A DNA stretch of 26,531 nucleotides from Saccoglossus kowalevskii (GCF_000003605.2 NW_003135343.1:503504-530034); one strand, 5' to 3'; counted from the first letter of the stretch, positions 11,156 through 22,197 are shown. The notes: generated by a model not told the origin, from the letters alone. Program-made: numbers and translations.

Positions 11156-12150
11156 GATAATCGCGTATCCTCTCGGTGGCGTATGTGATAGTTCCCGGAC
11201 GCAGACCTGTTCAACTAGCTTCCACAAGTGCTAATAATATCGGCGATCGTATACTGCGTTTGAATCACCACAGGTTATGAATGAAAGACGAAAAGCATCA
11301 TACAGTCGCCATCTTGATGAACAGTGAAATGTTCCCCTAGCTTTGGTATAACATCTGCATGCAGACCACGTAGGTTTCTCAACACGACCACGCCCCTCAG
11401 GCACGTGTTACGTAACCCAAAGTGGGTATACGCCCCAGACGCGGGTTTCAATATTTTCAGTCTATGCTTGAGCAACAGGAGCAAACACCCGACGGTACAG
11501 CTGAGTACATTGACCTGAAAACGATTTGATTTCTTTTAGTAATTCCTCGCTTCGCTTGTCTGCCAAATTAGGTGATAACTTCAGTTTAAGTCTGGCAGCT
11601 ATTAAATAAGGTATGGATGGTGATCGTTTGACGTAACCTGCTGCCGAATATGATTTGTAGCTTCCACAGGCGCGCGAAATGGCGTGTTCGACATAACACG
11701 ATTCTTACGACTCGATGGTTCTTCTGAAAATAGTGGTGGATCGGATGAAGAAACGGTATATAGTCGACTTCTCTTTGACTAAAACGACTGTTACACGCCA
11801 ATCAGAAGTGTGTTTTAAAAGACGACACGCGATCTGAACGCGCTCGAGATTTGAACAAATGATCTACTGCGAAGAGAGTACTAGTATAGCCTGAATAAAC
11901 ATTTACGCCCTATTTGCCAGGCGCAACCATCATCCAGAACGTCAAACAAAAGCGTAAAAACACTGAAGTGTTGAATAGAGCCAGAAAACGTGATCAGCGA
12001 GTGTGTGTTGGGTTTGTGATCATTGCCTCCGGGCGATGAATAACTCGGCTGTGATTTTTCGGTTAAATATTGAATATGTGGTGAAATAAAGCTGATCAAA
12101 TCACTGATCTACTGACACTGCATGGAGCGGGGCTTTCCTTCCTGGTCACA
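11156..12150. promoter_or_regulatory. Divergent promoter region between two first exons
   Basis: This 995-bp region separates the ATG of the leftward exon (11155) from that of the rightward candidate (12151). It is richer in G+C and CpG than the flanks and has no obvious TATA box at the expected position for either side. GGCACGTGTTACGTAAC near 11400 contains an E-box and palindromic TACGTA. A pyrimidine tract, CTTTCCTTCC, lies 18-9 bases before the rightward ATG and could be a TOP-like initiator. The stop-free frames inside (11275-11484, 11324-11518, 11586-11801, 11881-12099) are attributed to the higher GC content. Confidence 0.5.
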
Positions 12151-12236
12151 ATGGCGGCGATCACGAATGGACCCCCGGAAAAGAACCTCATCCCTCATCC
12201 CATGGATTTCGTTTCTCTCATTGAAAACAATTACAC
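12151..12236 (+). CDS. Candidate first coding exon of a rightward gene
   Basis: An ATG in the context CACAATGGCGGCG has A at -3 and G at +4, and overlaps a YY1-type motif (AATGGCGGC) of the kind found just downstream of start sites in TATA-less promoters. The nearest upstream in-frame stop is at 12082. The frame reads MAAITNGPPEKNLIPHPMD, then FVSLIENNY, and stops at 12250 if unspliced. The only fitting donor, CAC|GTTACT at 12237, is weak, so the exon end is uncertain. The composition is more protein-like than the surrounding AT-rich DNA. No family is recognised. An out-of-frame upstream ATG at 12122 opens a 41-codon frame in weaker context. It could instead be a short unspliced leader ORF or chance. 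Confidence 0.4.
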
Positions 12237-13463
12237 GTTACTTATGATATGATTACTTTCCGACTGTTACTTAATAGAAATTATTTCAAGTTGTGTTGTC
12301 TTGGTTTTCAATCCATTTTCTTAGCATTGACATTTTAACAAAATTATTAATTTCAAAAAACAAACAAGGAATAGCAAAGATTTCCATGATGTAACTTTTA
12401 CAAATTCAGTTTGTCTTCAGATATTTAGTAAATTTTGTAAATAAACTTTCCATTTATTACATTCTCTAATGATAGAGAAAGCAATAATATGTAAATTCAC
12501 GGAGTTGGAACATGCGTTGTTTTGTAAAATAAAGGCGACACCAGACCGTCACATTCACAGAGGAGAGGGTACTCGGCGAACAGTTACGTACCAGGGACTT
12601 TTCTTATTATACGCGCCCTCTAGCGACGAAAAGCTCAAGTGATGACGTAAAATGGTGTACCATAGTAAGCAATGCCGTTATTGCGACAACTGTATTTGGT
12701 CTCGTAGTAGTTCTTCATTTAGAATATTCTAAATCCATTAAAACATTATTTTTTTCTATAGACGAAAAACTACAGATCATAAGGCGCGCGTCGTCGTTCA
12801 TAGAAAAAGACGTATTACGAGTTCACCCACATGATGAATAATAGTTTTCGCATCATTTTGATGTGCATCATGGACGCATATATCTAAATGCTTATAAAAT
12901 ATTGTCATTTCCTTTATTTTTACATATTAATATGCCTGGTTACAAGAATGAAGAAACTAAATTATGGGGTCATCGTACTCAATTCGAAGAAAATCAATCA
13001 ATAAAATACAATATAAATGTAAACAGCATGTTCCGTAGTATCTACACGTGCTTTGGGCCGTTTTACGATTGTTTCCCGTGGCATGAATATACCTCAATCT
13101 TTTGCACTAATACATATTGCGAAAATAGGGTATATTTGATATTTGTTTTTACAATTTTACGCACATTATTTTACCGTTTTTCTCAACAAAAAAAGAAAAA
13201 AAAAACAGTTTGACAGTGAACTAAAATGTATACACAGTGTCGACTAATATTAAAACAAATAATTGTAGACAGATTTTGACACAAAATACCGTTCCTATTA
13301 TACAAAGCACTCAAACATGCGCAAAACTAACTCAATAGAATCATCCGAATCCGGTTCAAACATGACCAACTTAACGAATCTTGACGCGAAGATGGCGTAA
13401 GGCGCTATATATTTTCTATCTTAAACTAAACTGGCCGTGAAAATATGAGCCTGATCTCGATTA
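12237..13463. other. Non-coding stretch after the promoter
   Basis: CpG content stays moderately high to about 12830, then falls. A forward open frame at 12863-13213 (116 codons, beginning at GTG rather than ATG) ends in a poly-lysine tract made by an A-run; it has no splice or domain support and is within chance expectation. No RNA gene is recognised. Confidence 0.5.
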
Positions 13464-13727
13464 GGTCAGTTTCCGTTTACTGCGAGATCTCGCGTAATGC
13501 GTCACGATGAAAGACGCGGTTCGGACGTCTGCCGCAAAAATCGAATGATTTTTAATGTCGAAATTCCTATCTTCCCGAAAAGAATATGGCGCTGCGATGA
13601 TCAAATATATATAGCGCATTATGAATGTTTCGACGTCACTACAGCGCTGTGTTTGTCCTGTTATTACGTTTGACTTCACGCATAACGCGGGATCTCGCAG
13701 CCGACAGAAAATGGTCTGATAAAGAGG
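13464..13727 (+). mobile_element. GCGAGATCTCGC-type MITE, copy 1
   Basis: The left end reads GGTCAGTTTCCGTTTACTGC then GAGATCTCGCG. The right end in reverse complement reads GACCATTTTCTGTCGGCTGC then GAGATCCCGCG and TTATGCGTGAAGT. The inverted match is about 35 bp or more and contains an internal palindrome (CGAGATCTCG). The interior shares blocks with copies 2 and 3: GAAAGACGCG, ACGTCTGCCGCAAAAA, and TTTGTCCTGTTATTACGTTT. At about 264 bp it cannot encode a transposase; the 123-codon reverse frame overlapping it is incidental. Confidence 0.8.
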
Positions 13728-14096
13728 CAATATGGACGATAACCTGATAATTGTCAGTAGTGTTTGTTTGATTAAAGACACGAGACAGTCTTTTCTTTGA
13801 TGTAGCGTCTGTTGGTATCCGTTTTTAATCACTATTTAATCTAGATTAAATAACGTCTTATCTCGGTTTGATATTCCATGTTGATAGATACATATACTTT
13901 GAATTATGGGTTAATGTCACCAATCTGATGTGGTACCCGCATACACGTATGACACGACAATTGCATTCAATTGTCTATGTCAATACGTGTTAATTTTCCC
14001 ATGCTTATTACTTTAATGTTCACATTCCTACACCTATATGTAATATCTAATGTATTGTTTAAAGCCGAAACCATATAAACACTTTTATACACGCCG

Positions 14097-14379
14097 TGTC
14101 AAACGTCACCATGACTGTCTAGCACTCCTTATTTGTGCTAGGCGTCGTAGTGACGTCACGATATAACGTGGTTTCACTTATAAATAGGAGGTTATAGCTG
14201 AGGTTATACGGGAGCGGAGGTTATACAGGAGGTCTGTCTCTAGGCGTGGCTGTAAAGCCATCGCCTGGAAACCAAGTTTACACTTCACTGTATTATCACT
14301 GTATCTGATGTCTCCACGAATAAATATCCTGATTGTATCACCACTACCCTCAACAGTTCAAAATATGAGTCTGTTACAT
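14097..14379 (+). mobile_element. Possible solo LTR (TATA box to polyA signal)
   Basis: The start TGTCAAACG and end CTGTTACA fit the TG...CA rule. In order there are a full CRE (TGACGTCA, 14151), a TATA box (TATAAATA, 14179), three direct GAGGTTATA repeats (14188-14226), and a polyadenylation signal AATAAAT (about 14319) followed by a pyrimidine-rich end. This promoter-then-polyA order in under 300 bp is what a retroelement LTR looks like. No matching 5-bp target duplication was found, there is no second LTR, and the left boundary is uncertain (14039 is an alternative). It could instead be a real promoter followed by a chance AATAAA. Confidence 0.35.
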
Positions 14380-17300
14380 TAACTCGAACTGAAAACACCG
14401 TTCTTGTAGCTCACACCCGAGTATTCGTTCGATGAAACAATATAGTTCTCTAATAGACATGTGCACTCACATGTATTAGTGTTTTTGATTTTTCATTTAA
14501 CGAATACTGTTGTGTGTCCTGCAAACGCAACACTTTTAGTTTATCGTAAATCATAATCTGATTCGGTCTGTAGTATGGGACAAAAATGTGTTGTGTTCGT
14601 CCGTATTGCATCTTTGAAAAAAGTAGTATAATATTATTACATTTTAGGGTACGTTACCAATAATCTACCCTCCTCCGAGGAAACTCAAAATAAAAATATC
14701 ATGTGCGTACACGTATGTACCGAACACATTCTACAAACACTGTTTGGCAAGAGATGATTTCATTATTATGCAGACAGTGTTATCAAGTACTTGGGAACTA
14801 GGTAACATAATGGACTTAGAGGGCGCAAAGCAACTTTTTGAGTGTATGAAAGTAAAACAACGAATTGGCGACCCGAAAAACACGTTTTCCCTGTTAACAT
14901 CTATGATACACATTAATCTATATACATGTTCAACTATTCTGCATTTTATTTAATACATTTTGAAATAAAACTAACGAAAATTGCTACATCAGACCGGACA
15001 TATTTCGCATCTGACTCAACCTCATGCAAGAAACTTGATACTATGTGTTCATTATGGTCCATTCTTCCTCGACGAACAAGTACATAAGTGAAAATTTAGT
15101 CAAAGACGAGAAAACAGCACAAGAAATTTGCCTTATTTACACGTATCGGCAATGCAAGCTACCCAGCAACTTCCCTTGCTGACGTCACAGGGGGAATTTC
15201 TGTATGCAAATGAGAAGCTAATGAGGAGCCTCGTTTTAAAATACACAAAAATAAAGTTGCCGTAGACTGAGTTTAAAACGCATTTTTTCACTTAAAAAAA
15301 TAATTTATGCTTAGAAACATTAAAATTAATAATATTTATGTATCAATGCATAATTTTAGGTGTGAAAATAGCAGCCATTTCACAGGCACTTTAAATACAA
15401 AACAGTAAAACAAAGTTGAAATCAAATAGGTGACAGTTGCCGTGGCACAGTAGGGGGCAATGTACATTTGTGATAAGGCTGCACCCGAAAAACTACGTGA
15501 CAGTGACTTCACGAAAAAAATACGTGAAACAAAATTTAAATTTGCAGACAGCATAACACTCTTTGAATCATGTCAACTACGTAAGATACGTTATAGGACC
15601 AATCACAATGGCACGCGGCGATACAAGTATGTAAATTTGAGGTAAAGAAATATATTATGATACTATGAGTTTATCACGTCATAACATTTTTATCACGTGA
15701 CCATCTCAAAGTGTCAACACCTCAGCAAAATTTTGATTTCACAGAACTACGCTTACGAAGCATGTGCTTTTACGCGCGACGTCTAAGCATGTGAACGCGC
15801 ATTTGAAGTTTTCGAAATCGGAAAAATATTACCCTTATTAGCGATATTTTATTTTTCAAAATTAAATTAAATTTCAGTTGTTATTTCGATGAGCTATTAG
15901 AGTAATCGTTTGTTACCCAATAAGACATTCTCGTATCGCAGCGATAAATCACATACTATGGCACTATTCGGTTCCCTATGCATTCTGTTTCAACGAGCAC
16001 ACAAAGCCCGATGACGTGCATATCGCTACGTTTCGTGTAAAATATCATCTAGTTAGCACGATGGTCTTGTTATAGTAAATAGTATTTAAAACATATACGC
16101 TCTCGGAACGGTTACCAGTATTAAACAACAAGGGTATACCTTGCTATACATTATGTTCATTTTATTTAATATAATTTTATGCACACATGTATTTTAATAT
16201 CATCTTTCGAATCGTTTAAATGTTTGTAACTTTAATTTTTTTTAATTTTAACACATCTTATACAAAATCTATGTTTCAGAAAATGGAACTTGAAATACAT
16301 CAGATGTACGCCTTCTTTCGACTATTTGCGTCTAGAAATGAAGGACGGCCTATTTACCGAGGAAGCTTCCAGTACGACAAAATTGCTATTTTAGAACAGT
16401 TCCATGGACGCAATGTTAAAGCAATATAGCTTGTGTAAATATAGCAGGGTATGAAGGATCACAACATGATATATACATAACTTGGGCTCATACCAAATAG
16501 AATGTGATTGGTCGTTCATACCAACACGTGGAGCGGTTTTAGTGACAGCGCAACATCTCTGAATAGCCCTAGCAACCATTTAATTAGAATATCACCTCGC
16601 TGAATGGTTATGTTATGTTTTATTGCACGTTGTATCACTGTGTATTCGTATCTATCCCGCCACTTACAGTAAAACATTCTACTAACCAATGCGGTGGGAT
16701 ATAATATTGTAAACTTGGAACATGACCAATACGTACACATTCTATGAAATTATCATATTTTTGTATTGAAAAATTAATCTCTGATTTTTGTGTATGTGTA
16801 TTCTGTTAGAAACATAGTAAACACTCTTATAAGCACTTCAGTGGATGATCTGACATTCTTCGAATATATATGACATGTAAAAGGGAACAATTTTTAACAT
16901 CAATACAGATCTCAAACACACAAGTAAAATATTAAACAAGAACGCTGACGTCACGGTATCATTTATATAGCAATGAAATGAAATGAGTAATGAAAACAAA
17001 AATGTAGACCACTAAATAACCAAATAAAATAAGAAATTATGGAATATTTAAAACAGCGTTTACATTTAGATTATTTATTTGACATTGAATGAACATGAAG
17101 GGTTGCGTGAACAACTATGTGAATTTCGGGTAAGAAGCGATGGCACGTCACGCATTTCCCAGAACCCCAGTTGTGTGTGGACCTTGAGCAACGTAATAAA
17201 ATGAAATTGAAAACAACAATCAACAGAGATGTGTTCTGTTTAGAAAAAAGGACTAAACATATCAATTTTGCCAAAATGCCAGATGATAACAATTTCAAAA

Positions 17301-18348
17301 CTTTAATGACCAATTATTAAGCTATTTCAGTAACCAAAAATACAGCAACACCCACAAATTTACAAGTGATATTTTTCTTGTAACTTAGTATTATTTTGCG
17401 ATATGATTTTTATCATTTATGTTTTTTCTTTTACTCTGAAATATACTATTTTTTTGAGATATTAAATATGTACTTTCCTAAATAAATATTATCATTTGTC
17501 ATAGTAACAAATATATTTATTTACTTACTTACTTACTTACTGCGCGTAAAATGTGCAGGTACGGGTGATAAATATAGCGCATTTTGTCAAATAAACCACA
17601 TTTCATGTTGGAAAATTCTCAAAATAATGACACTACGGCAAATTAAAGCCTTAATATTTAGTGTTAACTAAATCCAGTCAAACACTGACCCTTATCCATT
17701 GTTCCCAATATTAATGTCTGACCTCCCAGACAAAAAAATATATATTTGCGGAATATTGACCAAACGTGGGGAATTCAAGGTGTTGCATCCACCAATGACT
17801 TTCTCAGGGATAAACTTCGAGTGGGACCCCTTAGCTCACGCGGCGTACGGCTACGGGGAGTGTCTGTGCACGTTGACCCGAGCCCCCGTACACGATAGCG
17901 TGCTTATATTTCTGTGTTAAAATACCAGCAGGTTAACGGTGTCATAAATTAATCATCCACGGGACGGAAAATTGGGTTAACTGCACGTTGTTCACAGCAA
18001 ACAATTTATTTTGAACACCTATATGATATCCAATTTTCCGATGGTCGAGTGGCTTCACGACAAGCGGGTAACGCAGCGTGCTGAATTGAGCGCGGTACAT
18101 TCCTTCAGTTTCCGGTTGATAACATAATTTCTGTTTATTTGAAGAATACTCAAACTGATGATCGGTAACATGTAATAACGGATTCATGCAAAATGTTTGG
18201 TAAAAAGTTGAATGCAATGTAGTGTTTCAGAGACTTTCGCTCTCATACGCAATTTAAAAAAAATGAAATAATAATACTAGCAGAAATCATGATTTTGTTT
18301 GAATTCGCAACGCCAAGCTCAACTTAAGGCAAACGCAAACAAGGCAAA
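14380..18348. other. Long stretch without a supported gene
   Basis: This is mixed AT-rich DNA with patches of CpG. Full CRE palindromes (TGACGTCA) lie at 15180 and 16946, and an octamer motif (ATGCAAAT) at 15204, close to the first. Two open frames preceded by plausible acceptors (14648-14953 and 16280-16429) and a GC-richer frame at 17699-17920 look protein-like to the eye. They are of chance length and match no family I know. No tRNA or rRNA is recognised. Confidence 0.5.
17519..17541. repeat. (TTAC)n microsatellite
   Basis: About five and a half tandem TTAC units, ending at TGCGCG. Confidence 0.9.
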
Positions 18349-18625
18349 CCGGACTCCACACAAAGAAGTTCGCTGATTCTGTTCTAAACTTTTTGGATTT
18401 CGGCATTTCCATGATGTATCCTTGGAAGGAAAAGATGTATGATAATAAAGTTATTACTAGGATATCTCAAAGTATGCACTCAGACAGTACGTCGTCGATA
18501 CTCCGCTGTACTGTCTTCATGCATACTTTGAGGTATCCTCGTAATAATCTCATAATATTACAAAGCGCGTCAATATCTATTGCACACCGTGAATACATGT
18601 TTATCTCATAATACGTTGAGCGTTT
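18349..18625 (+). mobile_element. Hairpin MITE, copy A
   Basis: It begins near GGACTCCACACAAAGAAG and contains GTTCGCTGATTCTGTTCTAA and GGATTTCGGCATTTCCATGA, shared with copies B and C. The core (18442-18560) is a long inverted repeat: ATCTCAAAGTATGCAC on the left and GTGCATACTTTGAG-like sequence (TCATGCATACTTTGAGG) on the right, extended by TTATTACTAGGATA / TATCCTCGTAATAA. The loop is shorter than in B and C, having lost the GACGCGCAGCGG-type centre. The right flank (CAAAGCGCGTCAATATCTAT to TACGTTGAG) is shared with copy C, fixing the right boundary near 18625. Confidence 0.75.
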
Positions 18626-19269
18626 TTCCTGTTCTCATTTCCATTCTCATTTATAAATACAGTAACCGTATAATGTTGTGCAGTTGGTGTGTTTACTTGA
18701 GACCCACAGCGTGAATTTCTGTCATGCATTCAACCGCCTGTTAGTTACGCTAGCGCATGCGTAGAGAAAGTACCTGCAATATTCCTTATATTGGTATGTC
18801 ACTCGCTCCTACAACAATTTTACTTACAAAAATACAAAGTATATACAGTTAGTGTTTAAAGCGGGGGAATCGTCACTTGAGCATGCGTGAGATGGCCATA
18901 GCGTGTCATTGTTTACAATCAAGCGGTTACCCATGAACCTTTGCGTTTTTAGCGCATGCGCATGTGACGACCCCCCCCCCCCCGTACACTACTTGTCAAA
19001 AAGTATTCACTGGCTTGGGTGCGTCTTTGGAGAAAGCTTTAGTTAAGATGCTTATCTTCGACCGAGCCTGAGTTAATACTCCGTTATATCGCATTAAATT
19101 GTCATAATGCCGCTAGAGTATAGTCCTGAACAATGAATATGGTTTCTGTGGTATAATTCGCTAGTATGCCAGCTTACACGAAAACCTGCAATATGTCCAT
19201 TATTAGTAACATTACGTAAACAGTTGCACTGTAGCTGTACATTGCACATATAAATGGGTGTGATGATAA
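18626..19269. other. Non-coding stretch with C13 run and NRF1-like sites
   Basis: GCGCATGCGT (about 18753) and GCGCATGCGCATG (about 18952) match the NRF1 consensus, and GCATGCGTG (about 18882) is a weaker relative. A run of 13 C lies at 18971-18983. No gene follows that I can recognise. Confidence 0.5.
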
Positions 19270-19634
19270 TAGGTGATTTTCCGTACAATTGCGAGATCTC
19301 GCGAGATGCATGAAAGACGCGCGTCGAACGTCTGCCGCAAAAAATCGAACGATTTGATTTTGAACTAGAATTTCTTTATTTCGCAGCTTACATTGACCGG
19401 CCGATCTTCGACAGAGGAATATTGCTTTCGAATACTCTTACTTACTCGAAATTGCCTATCATCAAATGTGGACAGCACATTATTAAGCATGGAAATATCC
19501 CCGAAATACTTTCGCGTTTGTCAAATCCCACGCGATGTTTGACGCGATACGACGCTATGACCTTTGTTTGTCCTGTTTTTACGTTCGATTTCACGCATAA
19601 CGCGTGATTCTCGCAGTGAACGGAAAATGGTCAA
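19270..19634 (+). mobile_element. GCGAGATCTCGC-type MITE, copy 2
   Basis: The left end GGTGATTTTCCGTACAATTG leads into CGAGATCTCGCGAGATGCAT. The right end in reverse complement is TTGACCATTTTCCGTTCACT, then GCGAGAATCACGCG. Internal blocks GTCTGCCGCAAAAAATCGAA and CCTTTGTTTGTCCTGTTTTT match copy 1. It lies in the same orientation as copy 1 and is the longest of the three copies (about 365 bp). Confidence 0.8.
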
Positions 19635-20865
19635 TTGGCATAACTAATTGTGCCTTTTCTTTTCAAATTTGAATAAGAACAAAATCAAACTAATGTTTCC
19701 AAGTCCTTCTTGGAAAATCACTCCACAATATTTAGAATGAGTGGTTGGGTCAAAAGTTTGATGAGTCAGGTGCATCGATTGGCTAAGCTTGTTGTACATA
19801 GATGCAAATGAGTATAGGAACCATTAATGCTATATTGAAGATAATATTTGGTAATCGTAGTCCTAAATAACTATTAAAAATAGCTAGACGTTTCGAGCAA
19901 TGGCTCTTTATCGATAGCATAGAAGCAAGTGTGATAACGTACAGGTAGAACATAGGAACGTAAGAACGCGCATGAACTATAAGTTAGAATCACAAAAAAT
20001 TCCACAATAGAACAAATAACGCGCCTTAGGTAGTGAGCTCAACAAATGAGTTGAACTGTTTGTTAATACCATGGGGTTTTTTATTTATAAACTACCATTA
20101 ATGCTGTAGGGTGTACTGGGAGGGGTGGAGGATTTCATGTTTGTAATGACTGGTTGTAATGTGGTATCTCGTTGTTTTCAAGATGCAGCCTGATATTTGT
20201 TGCTTTCTTGGTTGTTCAATTGTGGCTAAAATTTGTGTGGTGGGTGGAAGATGTGTTTATTGTTTGTTGAGTCATTGTTTAGACACCCTGCAGCTTGAAA
20301 TGATATGGTCCAAATCCAAATTCGATATGGTAGTGCTGAATATCTGTGCGATATGGCAGTGTCATCTAAAAACCACGCATCAAAATGATTTCTGTTTATT
20401 TATTTACTGTTGTAGATCCTGAGAACTAGCCATTGAATATGATGTCGGGAATAAATGGTTTTCTGAACAAGCTTTATTAATTATTGCTGGCAATATTCCA
20501 GTATGAATTGGGAGCAAACTGTGACACCAAATCTAGTCGTTGTATTGTTATGCTTCTAAAATATTTTTTTTTTAAATAAAATAAATTAAATAGAAATATT
20601 ATGTGTATTTTTGTATGTGGAAACATGGCTTGCCCACTAAAAAATATAAAGAAGTGTGGTCTGCAGTTCTTTTTTTTTTTATTTTTTTTATTTGTGAAAA
20701 AGACTGGAGTGTAAACAATAAAACACTCACAGTGCAAGGCTAGTTCACCAACATGTCTATTCTCTTGCTTGAGTGTGAAAGTACATGGTTTAGTGACTAC
20801 CTCTTATATTTTTAAATTTTAGAATTTTTTTTTATTTGGGAAGGTTCTTCTATAAAAAATATAAC

Positions 20866-20868
<3 letters not shown>
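19635..20868. other. Non-coding stretch
   Basis: A forward open frame at 20159-20422 lacks splice or domain support. T-runs and A-runs occur at 20560-20700. No gene or RNA is recognised. Confidence 0.5.

Positions 20869-20940
<72 letters not shown>
20869..20940. repeat. (AT)n microsatellite, about 36 units
   Basis: Uninterrupted alternating AT of about 72 bp. It also produces an artefactual reverse frame of alternating Ile-Tyr. Confidence 0.98.
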
Positions 20941-20941
<1 letters not shown>

Positions 20942-21340
20942 GAATAGCGGGTATGGCGAAGATTTGGTCAACCCTGTGTACAGATAATAAGATATTCAAG
21001 TTAAATAAATAAAGAATTCCTTGTTCTAGTTGCAATATCATGATTACATACCGACTGTTATATTTACATTACAAAACGCTCGCGTAAACAAACAAAATAT
21101 AGCGTTTTATAAAAAGTGTAAAAATGAAATTCGTGTTAATGTCGTAGTTTTATTTTTAAAATATTTTTACAGCTATAGAATGTTGACAGCATACTGGTAG
21201 GAATGTCTGAGTGCAGTGCCCGTAACCATGAATATATCGTTATTGCTTACACGTTAGCTTTGTCTGGAGTATAATATATTTTGATATTAGATATATTGAT
21301 GTAGTTGAAAGGCACAGAAAATACGTATATCATATTATTA

Positions 21341-21759
21341 TACGCCTGTCACCGTAACGTTATAAGTTACAGCGTGCCGCAATTTTGCGTAATCCTACCA
21401 TATAAGGAAATGCGAATTCCCAATATGGAATGATCTCGCGCGTAAGCGTCCTCTAATAATAAAAACAAACATGGCTGCCACCAGGGTTTGATTGGACTTC
21501 ACACAAAGAAGTTCGCTGATTCTGTTCTAAATTTTTTGGATTTCGGCATTCCCATGATGTAACCTTAGTAGGAAAAGATGTATAATAAATAAATATATGT
21601 ATAAAGATGTATAATAATAAGGTTATTACGAAGATACCTCAAAGTATGCACTCAGACGGTACGCTGTCGCATCGACCTCCGCTGCGCGTCGGTCGATATT
21701 GCCGCTGTATTGTCTTCGTGCATACTTTGAGGTATCTTCGTAATAATCTTATATTATTA
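21341..21759 (+). repeat. Tandem duplication, unit 1 (about 419 bp)
   Basis: The unit starts TACGCCTGTCACCGTAACGT. It contains the block ATATAAGGAAATGCGAATTC, an ATG in good context (AACAAACATGGCTGCCACC, about 21471) and hairpin MITE copy B. The next 375-420 bases repeat it in the same order. Over the first ~146 bases I count about seven differences by eye. The unit junction falls in the ATTATTATA tract at the end of the hairpin. Confidence 0.9.
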
Positions 21760-21760
21760 T
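21491..21760 (+). mobile_element. Hairpin MITE, copy B
   Basis: It opens with ACTTCACACAAAGAAGTTCG as in copy A. The inverted-repeat core has its left arm at about 21611-21652 (GGTTATTACGAAGATACCTC, AAAGTATGCAC) and its right arm at about 21719-21760 (GTGCATACTTTGAGGTATCT, TCGTAATAATC). The arms are nearly perfect over about 40 bp. The 66-base loop holds CATCGACCTCCGCTGCGCGT read left to right. The shared right flank of copies A and C is missing because the tandem junction follows directly. Confidence 0.8.
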
Positions 21761-22134
21761 ACGCCTGTCACCGTAACGTTATAAGTTACAGCGTGCCGTA
21801 ATTTTGCGTAATCCTACCATATAAGGAAATGCGAATTCCCAATATGGAATGATCACGCGCGTAAGCGTAATCTAATATCAAAAACAAACATGGCTGCCAC
21901 CAGGATTTGTCCGGTCTCCACAAAAAGAAGTTCGCTGATACCGTTCTAAACTTGTTGGATTTCGGCATTCCCATGATGTATCCTTGAAAGGAAAATATGT
22001 ATAATAATAAGGTTATTACGAGGATATCTCAAAGTATGCACGAAGACAGTACAGCGGCAGTATCAACCGACGCGCAGCGGAGGTCGATGCGAAGACGCAC
22101 TGTCTGTATCCTTGTGATAACGTCATAATAATAC
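21760..22134 (+). repeat. Tandem duplication, unit 2
   Basis: This repeats unit 1 from ACGCCTGTCACCGTAACGTT onward, including ATGGCTGCCACCAGG at about 21890. It is shorter because the right arm of its hairpin lost about 16 bases (the GCATACTTTGAG part). The loop sequence is inverted relative to unit 1. Confidence 0.85.
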
Positions 22135-22197
22135 AAAGCGCGTCAATATATGTTGCACCTCGTGTATACATGTTTATTTCACAATACGTTGAGTGTT
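21909..22197 (+). mobile_element. Hairpin MITE, copy C, with inverted loop
   Basis: It opens with GTCTCCACAAAAAGAAGTTC. The left arm at 22001-22041 matches copy B (GGTTATTACGAGGATATCTC, AAAGTATGCAC). The loop at 22042-22106 then reads GAAGACAGTACAGCGGCAGT and on to CGACGCGCAGCGGAGGTCGA, the reverse complement of copy B's loop. The right arm is reduced to TATCCTTGTGATAACGTC. The right flank (CAAAGCGCGTCAATATATGT to CACAATACGTTGAG) matches copy A, giving the boundary near 22197, nine bases before another MITE. Confidence 0.8.

Noticed and set aside
12863-13213. 116-codon forward open frame
   Set aside because: It starts at GTG, ends in an A-run poly-Lys, and is within chance expectation for this length of AT-rich DNA.
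14648-14953. Stop-free frame after TTACATTTTAG with an internal GTAACA donor near 14802 (possible exon)
   Set aside because: At 102 codons it is of chance length, no family is recognised, and its phase does not fit the weak donor at 12237. RNA-seq would decide.
16280-16429. Frame after CTATGTTTCAG, ending ...HGRNVKAI stop (possible terminal exon)
   Set aside because: Only 50 codons, with no recognised motif and no partner exon with matching phase.
17699-17920. GC-richer forward frame around 17760-17900
   Set aside because: No splice sites of good quality at its borders and no recognised protein.
18043-18103. TGGTCGAGTGGC resembling a tRNA A box, with GGTACATTCC after it (possible tRNA or SINE head)
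   Set aside because: The B box is one base short and mismatched, no cloverleaf can be folded, and no second copy was seen.
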